A program made the translations under genes and the position numbers. This document shows, piece by piece, positions 1 to 5,330 of a stretch of DNA of 7,195 nt. The DNA lies in assembly GCA_005879675.1 (NCBI GenBank), contig VBJE01000231.1, positions 1-7,195 on the forward strand, in the 5' to 3' direction. Every line of letters begins with the position of its first letter. Position 1 is the first letter of the stretch. The notes beneath the pieces are model-generated. The model was given only the letters and a program-made list of their open reading frames with translations. It was not told where the DNA came from and searched no databases. Source of the stretch: Chloroflexota bacterium (GTDB lineage Bacteria > Chloroflexota > Dormibacteria > Dormibacterales > Dormibacteraceae).

Positions 1-1
1 C

Positions 2-475
2 GTCATGGAACAGGGCCGCATGGCGGTGTTCCAGGACCCGACCGGCGCCTTCATCTCCGTCTGGGAGCCGAAGAAGATGTTCGGCGCGGAGGTGACGGGC
101 AAGCAGGGCGCGTATGCGTGGGCTGAGCTCAACTCCCGCGGCCTGGAGAAGGCAAAGCCGTTCTACAAGAAGGTATTCGGCTGGGGCGAGAAGATCAGCC
201 CGATGGGCCAGGGCCAGGGCGACTACACCGAGTTCCAGCAGGACGGGCAGAGCATCGCGGGCGCGATGGAGATGAACCCGATGGTGCCCCAAGAGGTGCC
301 GTCCTACTGGATGGTTTACTTCGGCGCGGACGACGTCGACAAGCAGCACCAGAAGGCCGTCGGCCTGGGTGCCAAGGAGATGGTGCCGCCGCAGGAGTTT
401 CCCGGCGGGCGGTTCTCGATCCTCTCGGATCCGCAGGGCGCCGCGTTCGGTCTGCTGAGCATGAGTCGCCGCTAG
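2..475 (+). CDS. VOC family protein (glyoxalase/bleomycin-resistance fold), 3' part of a two-domain gene
   Basis: The gene runs in from the left edge, so its N-terminal part is missing; the ATG at position 5 is probably an internal Met. The first visible residues (GRMAVFQDPTGAFISVWEP) are the typical last strands of one VOC module. A complete second module follows (from about residue 33 of the visible part to the end): WAELNSRGLEKAKPFYKKVFGW at its start, then SIAGAMEMN, PSYWMVYFGADDVD, and the closing GGRFSILSDPQGAAFGLL. Two tandem VOC modules in one chain are typical of actinobacterial CFP-30B/27-kDa-antigen-like proteins annotated as glyoxalase/bleomycin resistance/dioxygenase. The substrate cannot be told from sequence; a metal-binding enzyme or a small-molecule-binding protein are both possible. 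The family call is firm, the function open. The stop TAG is followed 18 bases later by a strong terminator, so this is the end of its transcript. Confidence 0.88.
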   Translation, partial: VMEQGRMAVFQDPTGAFISVWEPKKMFGAEVTGKQGAYAWAELNSRGLEKAKPFYKKVFGWGEKISPMGQGQGDYTEFQQDGQSIAGAMEMNPMVPQEVPSYWMVYFGADDVDKQHQKAVGLGAKEMVPPQEFPGGRFSILSDPQGAAFGLLSMSRR

Positions 476-493
476 TCAGGCGATAGAGTTAGG

Positions 494-525
494 AACCGGC
501 GGGCATGCTGCCCGCCGGTTTTTTT
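494..525 (+). terminator. Rho-independent terminator after the VOC gene
   Basis: A perfect 10-bp stem, AACCGGCGGG (494-503) pairing with CCCGCCGGTT (511-520), encloses a 7-base loop and runs into seven consecutive T (519-525). It lies 18 bases after the VOC stop codon and is correctly oriented to end that transcript. Confidence 0.93.
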
Positions 526-530
526 CGCAC

Positions 531-947
531 GTGAAACGAGATCCGTACGTCGACAGGTGGCTAGAGGGCAAGCCGGCCGAACCGGTGCTCCGGCGTGTGC
601 GCGACGTGATCATGTGGGCCGACACCCGCATGGGCGAGTACCTGAAGTACGGCACCGTGCAGTTCGCCTACAACGGCGACTTTGCCAACTTCGTCCAGCA
701 CGACAAGAAGACCGCCACGTTGATGTTCAACCGCGGGGCGAAGATCAAGGGCAAGTTTCCCCACCTGGAGGGGACAGGCCCTTCGGCGCGTTTCATGCGC
801 TTTGCCGACCTCGGCGAGGTCGAGGCGCGGACGAGCGAGCTCTCGAACGTCGTCCGCGCGTGGTGCGAGATGATGACGCCGGTCGCGAAGACTCCTACCG
901 GTCGCGGGAGTCGCGGGACAGCAGCCTCGAAAGCTCGTCGAAGCTAG
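531..947 (+). CDS. DUF1801 domain-containing protein
   Basis: A 138-residue protein starting at GTG. The DUF1801 (YdhG-like) pattern is clear: VDRWLEGKPAEPVLRRVRDVI at the N-terminus, then MGEYLKYGTVQFAY, a central strand TATLMFNRGAKI, HLEGTGPSARFMRF and a closing helix up to about residue 115. The family is small, cytosolic and structurally alpha/beta; its biochemical role is not established, so none is given. The last 20 or so residues are a basic, Gly/Ser/Arg-rich tail outside the domain, and residues 122-138 overlap the end of the convergent SRPBCC gene. There is no ribosome-binding site: the GTG begins 5 bases after the T-run of the preceding terminator. No in-frame ATG or GTG lies upstream, and the next one (GTG at 585) would remove the first domain helix, so 531 is the best start. 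It may be translated from a leaderless or very short-leader message. Confidence 0.8.
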   Translation: MKRDPYVDRWLEGKPAEPVLRRVRDVIMWADTRMGEYLKYGTVQFAYNGDFANFVQHDKKTATLMFNRGAKIKGKFPHLEGTGPSARFMRFADLGEVEARTSELSNVVRAWCEMMTPVAKTPTGRGSRGTAASKARRS

Positions 948-1371
948 TCTCCCAGCCGATGCACGTCGCCAGGCATGTGCCCCTGGAGGCGAACTTCGAC
1001 TGCCGCAGCGTCACGCGCGTCCCGCCGTCGATCGGCTCCAGCATGTAGGTCACCGTCGTGGCCGCGGCCGGCTCGCCGCCCGGGTGCCACGTGTGCACGA
1101 GCATGCGTGGGGCCTCGACCTCGATGAACTCCCCCTCGAGCACGTACGGATTGCCCCGGGCGATGCCCGACGCACGCCAGCGTCCGCCGGGCCTGACGTC
1201 GCCTCGCCATTCCCTGGTGTCGAACACTCCTGGCCTGACCCACCATCGCGTGACCTCTTCCGACGCGAGCGCGTCGAAGACCCGCTCAGATGGCGCGGGC
1301 ACCTCCACCGTCGCCAGGACCAAACCCTCCGCGAGGTCGGCAACGGCTCGGGCCGTATCCTGGCTGGCCAA
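895..1371 (-). CDS. SRPBCC / AHSA1-type domain protein
   Basis: A 158-residue protein of the START/Bet v 1-like SRPBCC fold, closest in pattern to AHSA1 (Hsp90 ATPase activator homologue) family members. The first strand LVLATVEVPAPSERVFDAL is followed by the EEVTRWW motif, GGRWRASG, the strand LEGEFIEVEAPRMLVHTW, the TTVTYMLEPIDGGTRVTL hairpin and the C-terminal helix GWETSFDELSRLL. Members bind hydrophobic ligands or act as stress-related or polyketide-cyclase-like proteins; the ligand here is unknown. It is the last gene of the kinase-psuG operon. The start is TTG at 1371, one codon (GAA) after the psuG TAG and in the same frame, with no usable Shine-Dalgarno spacing, so it is probably translated by coupling to psuG. 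No ATG occurs before the domain core; a GGAGGG inside codons 14-16 could serve a later non-ATG start but would clip the first strand. The 3' end overlaps the DUF1801 gene by 53 bp. Confidence 0.85.
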   Translation of the reverse strand: MASQDTARAVADLAEGLVLATVEVPAPSERVFDALASEEVTRWWVRPGVFDTREWRGDVRPGGRWRASGIARGNPYVLEGEFIEVEAPRMLVHTWHPGGEPAAATTVTYMLEPIDGGTRVTLRQSKFASRGTCLATCIGWETSFDELSRLLSRDSRDR

Positions 1372-1374
1372 TTC

Positions 1375-2241
1375 CTAGCCGAAGTAGGCCCTCGCCACCT
1401 GCGCGGCGAGGCGGGCGTTGTTGACCACGAGGTCGACGTTCAGGTCGAGCGAGCGACCCCCTGACAGCTCGGCCACGCGCGCGAGCAGGCGCGGCGTCAC
1501 CGCCGCCCCCGCGACGTGCCCGAGCTCCGCCGCCGCCGTCCGCGCCATCTCCTCGGCTCCCTCGAGCTCGGCGGGGGGAGGCACCGCGACCACGATCCCG
1601 CGGCTTCCCGTCGCCCACGCCGCGCGCAAAGCCTGGGCCGCGCCGGTGAACCCTTCGACGCGGGCGCTCACCGGGCAGCCGCTGCGCCGCGAGTAGAACG
1701 CGGGGAACTCGTCTGTGCCGTAGCCCAGCACGGGCACGGCAAGGCTCTCGAGCCGCTCCAGCGTGAGAGCGAGGTCGAGGATGATCTTGGCGCCGGCGCA
1801 GAAGACGGCGACCGGCGATCGGGAGAGCTCCTCCAGGTCGGCGGACTGGTCAGCCGGGCGCCCGCGATGGACGCCGCCGATCCCACCGGTGGCCATGAAC
1901 CTGATGCCCGCCATGGTCGCCGCACGCATGGTCGCCGCAACCGTCGTCGCGCCCGCCGCCCCTTGCGCGATCGCCGGGCCGAGGTCGCGCGTGCTCACCT
2001 TGGTCGAGCCGGCGGCGATCCGCTCCAGCTCCTCGTCGGTGAGGCCGACGCGCAGGCGCCCGTCGAGTACGGCGACCGTCGCCGGGACGCCGCCTTCGGC
2101 GCGAATCGCCTCCTCGCAGCCTCGAGCCGCCTGCAGGTTGTGTGGGGCGGGAAGACCCTGGCCGACGATCGAGGTCTCGAGCGCGACCACCGGGCGTTTC
2201 TCCTCGAGGGCGGCAGCGACCTCGGACGAGACCGCGAGCAC
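1375..2241 (-). CDS. psuG: Pseudouridine-5'-phosphate glycosidase
   Basis: A 288-residue enzyme of the PsuG/IndA family, which cleaves the C-C bond of pseudouridine 5'-phosphate to give uracil and ribose 5-phosphate in the cytosol. The family landmarks are all present: VVALETSIVGQGLPAPHN with the acidic E22, STKVSTRDLG with K81, the glycine-rich FMATGGIGGVHRG, SADLEEL with D135, the FCAGAKIILD motif with K152 (aligned by motif with the Schiff-base lysine 166 of E. coli PsuG), and SLDLN with N268 near the C-terminus. The first motif reads ETSIVGQG rather than the ESTII.HG of the E. coli type, a subfamily variant. Length is slightly under the E. coli protein (about 312). The GTG start sits 5 bases after the kinase stop with no clear ribosome-binding site, suggesting translational coupling; it gives the usual family N-terminus (LAVSSEVAAAL). 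Downstream, the SRPBCC gene follows one codon after the stop. Confidence 0.95.
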   Translation of the reverse strand: MLAVSSEVAAALEEKRPVVALETSIVGQGLPAPHNLQAARGCEEAIRAEGGVPATVAVLDGRLRVGLTDEELERIAAGSTKVSTRDLGPAIAQGAAGATTVAATMRAATMAGIRFMATGGIGGVHRGRPADQSADLEELSRSPVAVFCAGAKIILDLALTLERLESLAVPVLGYGTDEFPAFYSRRSGCPVSARVEGFTGAAQALRAAWATGSRGIVVAVPPPAELEGAEEMARTAAAELGHVAGAAVTPRLLARVAELSGGRSLDLNVDLVVNNARLAAQVARAYFG

Positions 2242-2246
2242 GTCGC

Positions 2247-3086
2247 TCAGGTGGGCCGCGCCCCCACGACCAGGACGGACCGGGTCGCGGCCTGCACCGC
2301 CTGCTCGGCGGCCTCCACGGGGGTGGCGCCACGCAGCCAGGCGCTGCAGAACGCCGCGGCGAAGGCGTCGCCGGCGCCCGTCGGGTCGACGGCGTGAACG
2401 TCAGGCGCCGATATCGTCCGACCAAACACGCGGCAGCCGGCCTGGCCGAGCTTGAGGACGGGGACCTGGGCGAGGCTGTCCAGCGGCACAGCGAGCGTCT
2501 CGGCCTCGGATTCCGTGGCGAACAGCACCTCGGGCTTGAGGCGGGCCAGGACGTAGGCCATCCGCGCCGGTCCATACGCCCGCAGCCCAGCTGCCGAGGA
2601 GAGATCGACCGCCAGCACGCCCTTCGAGTCGCGCACGAGCCTGATGGCCGCCCGCGCGGCGTCGGCGATGGGTTCGACGAAGAGGGAGTAGGCCGGGACA
2701 TGGATCAGCCTGGTGTCCCGAAACCACGCCTCTTCGAGGTCGTCCGGCCTGAGGCCAACGCTCGCGCCGCGCTGAGTGGCCATCGTCCGCCGTCCGTCCT
2801 GGTCGACCAGGACGGCGATCGCGCCGGTAGGCTCCGCGGCCCAGACCGCGCGCACCTCCACGCCGCGGGCTTCGAGGTCGGCCACGAGGCGCCGGCCATT
2901 CTCGTCGTCGCCGACGCGGGTCACAAGCCGGGCGGGATCGCCCAGGGCGGCGATCCACGCGCAAAAGTTGGCCGCCTGGCCTCCGCCTCCGAGCGTGATG
3001 GCGGCGGGGGTGTCGTCGTCTGGCTGGAGCGGCCGTTCGGGAACGACGGTGATGTCGAGAAGCAGGTCGCCGATGGACACGATCAA
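2247..3086 (-). CDS. PfkB-family carbohydrate/nucleoside kinase, probable pseudouridine kinase
   Basis: A ribokinase-like kinase of about 279 residues. It shows the N-terminal strand IVSIGDLLLD, the substrate-side signature LGGGGQAANFCAWIAALG, VTRVGDDENG, the ATP-site strand LKLGQAGCRVFG, and the anion-hole/catalytic motif DPTGAGDAFAAAF, whose Asp (about residue 240) is the expected base. The usual N..E metal/phosphate motif reads TESE, with Thr in place of Asn. Family membership is secure. Specificity for pseudouridine is inferred from the directly following psuG, the same order as psuK-psuG in E. coli. The frame stays open to a GTG at 3167, but that start would put an operator-like palindrome pair inside the gene and add 27 residues unlike the family. 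The domain starts at the TTG (3086) or GTG (3080), and I prefer the TTG. A TATCCT box at 3101-3096 (- strand) would give an almost leaderless message. Confidence 0.9.
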   Translation of the reverse strand: MIVSIGDLLLDITVVPERPLQPDDDTPAAITLGGGGQAANFCAWIAALGDPARLVTRVGDDENGRRLVADLEARGVEVRAVWAAEPTGAIAVLVDQDGRRTMATQRGASVGLRPDDLEEAWFRDTRLIHVPAYSLFVEPIADAARAAIRLVRDSKGVLAVDLSSAAGLRAYGPARMAYVLARLKPEVLFATESEAETLAVPLDSLAQVPVLKLGQAGCRVFGRTISAPDVHAVDPTGAGDAFAAAFCSAWLRGATPVEAAEQAVQAATRSVLVVGARPT

Positions 3087-3095
3087 GACCCGTCG

Positions 3096-3122
3096 AGGAT
3101 AGCGATGCCCGAGGTACCGCAA
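3096..3122 (-). promoter_or_regulatory. Possible promoter of the kinase-psuG-SRPBCC operon
   Basis: On the - strand TATCCT (3101-3096) resembles a -10 box, and TTGCGG (3122-3117) can serve as a -35, but the spacer is only 15 bases. The -35 lies inside the 16-bp palindrome, so a bound repressor would block it. Transcription would start close to the TTG/GTG codons at 3086/3080. This is a weak match and rests on inference. Confidence 0.35.
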
Positions 3123-3154
3123 TTGCGGTAGGGCGAAATCGCGCAATTGTGGTT
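3115..3154. promoter_or_regulatory. Operator-like palindrome pair between divergent genes
   Basis: TACCGCAATTGCGGTA (3115-3130) is a perfect 16-bp palindrome. A second site at 3139-3154 matches it at 12 of 16 positions and keeps the CGCAATTG core; the centres are 24 bp apart. This is how binding sites for a dimeric repressor usually look. The pair lies just upstream of the kinase start, so a regulator of the pseudouridine operon is the likeliest user. No regulator gene is in the window, so the family cannot be named. Confidence 0.6.
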
Positions 3155-3206
3155 GGCCGCCGGCCACCTGCGCGCCGGATGATTCGGCGTAGCCGGGGAG
3201 TTGGGT

Positions 3207-3257
3207 CCCCCCGGCGCTGTTGGGGGGTTAGAGCCATGCGCCACGGCGCGTGGCTCT
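3207..3257 (+). other. Two adjacent hairpins in the leader region of the GT39 gene
   Basis: The first hairpin pairs CCCCCC (3207-3212) with GGGGGG (3222-3227) around a 9-base loop. The second begins three bases later: AGAGCCA-T-GCGC (3230-3241) pairs with GCGC-G-TGGCTCT (3246-3257), a 12-bp stem with one G-U pair and a CACG tetraloop. Only TTT follows the second stem, which is too short a T-run for a confident terminator, and no gene reads into it from the left on this strand. A leader RNA element or a protein-binding site upstream of the GT39 gene is more likely than a terminator. Confidence 0.45.
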
Positions 3258-3259
3258 TT

Positions 3260-3281
3260 AGCTCTCAGCGAGCTCTCAGCG
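3260..3281. repeat. Perfect tandem 11-bp direct repeat, response-regulator-box-like
   Basis: AGCTCTCAGCG occurs twice back to back. Read with its spacing it is TCTCAGC-N4-TCTCAGC, the 11-bp period (one helical turn) used by OmpR/PhoB-family regulators; it differs by one base per half from the TCACAGC-N4-TCACAGC pattern known for mycobacterial PhoP. It lies 43 bases upstream of the preferred GT39 start and right after the second hairpin. A chance tandem duplication is possible. Confidence 0.55.
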
Positions 3282-3324
3282 ACCTCAATGTTCGCGCCCA
3301 TCCATCCCCGTCAGGGTGGTGGAA

Positions 3325-5238
3325 ATGGCGGCGATCACCTATCCCCGAGCGATGGCCTTCCGCGTCTCCGCCGTCTGGGCGACGCGCCTGTCGTGCGCGG
3401 CCCTGCTGGCCGTGACCTTCGTCCTTTACATGTGGGGGCTCGACCGCAACGGCTGGGCCAATGCGTACTACGCCGCGGCGGTGCAGGCCGGAACCAAGAG
3501 CTGGACGGCGTTCTTCTTCGGCTCCCTCGACGCGTCGAACTTCATCACGGTCGACAAGTCGCCCGCCTTCCTCTGGGTCATGGAGATCTCGGCCCGCCTC
3601 TTCGGCTTCAACTACTGGAGCGTTCTTGTGCCGCAGGCACTCGAAGGCGTCGCCACCGTCGCCATCGTGTTCGTCGCCGTGCGCCGCTGGTTCGGCCCTG
3701 CAGCCGGCATCGTCGCGGGCGCGGTCGTCGCCCTGACGCCGGTGGCCGCGCTGATGTTTCGCTTCAACAACCCGGACGCGCTGCTGGTCCTGCTTCTCAC
3801 CGCCGCGATGTACGCCACGCTCCGCGCCGCCGAGTCCGGGTCGACACGCTGGCTGATGCTGGCCGCTGCGCTCATCGGCACCGGTTTCCTGGCCAAGATG
3901 CTGCAGGCCTTCGTCATCGTCCCGGTCGTGATCCTCGTCTACCTCCTCGCCGGCCGCCCGGCTCTCGCGCAGCGCATCAAGCAGCTGCTGATCGCGGGCC
4001 TGACGCTGGTGGTCGCCTCAGGGTGGTGGGTGGCCGTGGTCGAGCTCTGGCCGGCTGCGAGCCGGCCGTACATCGGCGGCTCGCAGGACAACAGCCTGCT
4101 CAACCTGGTCTTCGGCTACAACGGCTTCGGCCGGATCACCGGCGACGAGGCCGGCAGCGTCGGCGGCCTGGGCGCCATCGGGTCGCGCTGGGGCATCACC
4201 GGCTGGAACCGGCTCTTCCTGTCCGAGTTCGGCGGCCAGGTGTCGTGGTTGATCCCGGCCGCCCTGCTCCTGCTTGCCGCCGGCCTCTGGTTCAGCTGGC
4301 GCGGCCGGCGCACCGACCTCGCGCGCGCGTCTTATCTCATGTGGGGCGGCGGACTGCTGGTCACGGGCGCGGTGTTCAGCTTCGCCCAGGGCATCATCCA
4401 CCCCTACTACGCGGTCGCCATCGCGCCGTCGATCGGCGCCCTGGTCGGCTCCGGCTCGCTGGAATTGTGGAAGCGCCGGCGTGACGTGCGCGCGCGCCTC
4501 CTCCTCGCCGGCGCCGTGGCCGTGACCGCCGCCTGGGCCTACGTCCTCCTCGACCGCAGCCCCGACTGGTACCCCGGGCTGAAGGTCGCGATCCTGGTCC
4601 TCGGCCTGGTCGCGGGGGCGATGATCGCGGCCGGTCCGCTGCCCGGCCGGGCGCTCGCGACCGCCTTCGCCGCCACGGCCTTGTTCGCGGTCCTGGCGGG
4701 TCCTGCCGCATACACGCTCGAGACCGTGGCCACCGCCCACAGCGGCGCGATCCCATCCGCCGGCCCCTCGTTGGTCGGGACCGCGATCGGCCCCGGCGGC
4801 ACCGGCGGCGCCTTGCGGGGCCGGGGCGGGTTCGGGCAGCCTGCGGCGGGGGCGCTCGCCCCGCCGCAGGGCGGCGGCGGCAGCTTTCTCCAGGCGAGCC
4901 GGCCTGGTGCGGCGCTGACGGCGATGCTCCAGGCGAGCTCGGGCAGCTTCCGCTGGGTGGCGGCCACCGTCGACGCCAACTCGGCCGCCGGCTACGAGCT
5001 GGCAACCGGCGACCCGGTGATGGCGATCGGTGGCTTCAACGGCTCCGACCCGGCGCCCACCCTGGCGCAGTTCCAGGACTACGTCAGCCGGGGACAGATC
5101 CACTACTTCATCGCCGGCGGTATGCGCGGGAGCGGCTCGGGCTCGGCGAGCGCGATCGCGACGTGGGTCAGCCAGAATTTCACCGCCTCGAGCGTCGACG
5201 GCGTGACCGTCTACGATCTGACCTCGCCCCTGCGCTGA
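3325..5238 (+). CDS. Glycosyltransferase family 39 (YkcB/ArnT-like) mannosyltransferase
   Basis: A 637-residue integral membrane protein. It has about 11-13 hydrophobic segments, the first at residues 23-39 and the last near 443-461, then a Gly/Pro-rich linker (about 488-520) and an extracytoplasmic C-terminal domain to the end. The first outer loop carries LDRNGWANAYYAAAVQAG and the conserved ITVDKSP (usually DKPP in relatives), followed by WSVLVPQALEG and FRFNNPDALLVLLL. The C-terminal domain has SFRWVAATVDANSAAGYELATGDPVMAIGGFNG and FQDYVSRGQIHYFIAGG, typical of YkcB-type C-terminal domains. GT39-like enzymes move a sugar from a polyprenyl-phosphate carrier to a protein or glycan outside the membrane; donor and acceptor here are unknown. 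The ATG at 3325 is preferred because AGGG (3313-3316) lies 8 bases ahead; GTG at 3316 or 3319 in the same frame would add only 2-3 residues. A probable two-component-type repeat upstream hints at environmental control. Confidence 0.9.
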   Translation: MAAITYPRAMAFRVSAVWATRLSCAALLAVTFVLYMWGLDRNGWANAYYAAAVQAGTKSWTAFFFGSLDASNFITVDKSPAFLWVMEISARLFGFNYWSVLVPQALEGVATVAIVFVAVRRWFGPAAGIVAGAVVALTPVAALMFRFNNPDALLVLLLTAAMYATLRAAESGSTRWLMLAAALIGTGFLAKMLQAFVIVPVVILVYLLAGRPALAQRIKQLLIAGLTLVVASGWWVAVVELWPAASRPYIGGSQDNSLLNLVFGYNGFGRITGDEAGSVGGLGAIGSRWGITGWNRLFLSEFGGQVSWLIPAALLLLAAGLWFSWRGRRTDLARASYLMWGGGLLVTGAVFSFAQGIIHPYYAVAIAPSIGALVGSGSLELWKRRRDVRARLLLAGAVAVTAAWAYVLLDRSPDWYPGLKVAILVLGLVAGAMIAAGPLPGRALATAFAATALFAVLAGPAAYTLETVATAHSGAIPSAGPSLVGTAIGPGGTGGALRGRGGFGQPAAGALAPPQGGGGSFLQASRPGAALTAMLQASSGSFRWVAATVDANSAAGYELATGDPVMAIGGFNGSDPAPTLAQFQDYVSRGQIHYFIAGGMRGSGSGSASAIATWVSQNFTASSVDGVTVYDLTSPLR

Positions 5239-5263
5239 TCCTTAAGCGCGCCTGAAATCCGGC

Positions 5264-5292
5264 TTGCCAGCCAGACCGGCGGCGGCTATGTT
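5264..5292 (+). promoter_or_regulatory. Sigma70-type promoter of the secreted Asp-box gene
   Basis: TTGCCA (5264-5269; 5 of 6 to TTGACA) and TATGTT (5287-5292; 4 of 6 to TATAAT) are separated by exactly 17 bases. Transcription would start near 5299, leaving a leader of about 30 bases with a strong Shine-Dalgarno. It lies 26 bases after the GT39 stop, so the secreted protein can be expressed independently even if it is also read through from upstream. Confidence 0.65.
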
Positions 5293-5318
5293 AGGCCGGT
5301 TCGATACCGCGCTGGATC

Positions 5319-5324
5319 GGAGGG
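5319..5324 (+). promoter_or_regulatory. Ribosome-binding site that decides the start of the Asp-box gene
   Basis: GGAGGG sits directly against the GTG at 5325 but 6 bases before the in-frame GTG at 5331. Normal spacing therefore favours 5331. Confidence 0.7.
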
Positions 5325-5330
5325 GTGAAG

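Noticed and set aside
1516..3131. Two long + strand frames (293 and 329 residues) opposite psuG and the kinase
   Set aside because: They are Arg/Pro/Gly-rich shadow frames of high-GC genes; the - strand frames carry clear family motifs.
3087..3167. 27-residue N-terminal extension of the kinase from GTG at 3167
   Set aside because: It is not family-like and would place the palindrome pair within coding sequence; starts at 3086 or 3080 match the domain edge.
3201..4484. 427-residue + strand frame overlapping the start of the GT39 gene
   Set aside because: Arg-rich shadow frame; it would also cover the intergenic hairpins and repeat.
4888..4938. Repeated CTCCAGGCGAGC (39 bases apart) in the GT39 gene
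   Set aside because: It is in frame (LQAS twice) in a low-complexity stretch next to the linker; most likely ordinary codon and residue reuse.
4018..5103. 361-residue - strand frame opposite the GT39 gene
   Set aside because: Low-complexity composition without any recognisable motif; the + strand protein is a clear GT39 member.
5239..5263. Terminator between the GT39 and Asp-box genes
   Set aside because: No stable stem followed by a T-run is visible; read-through is possible.
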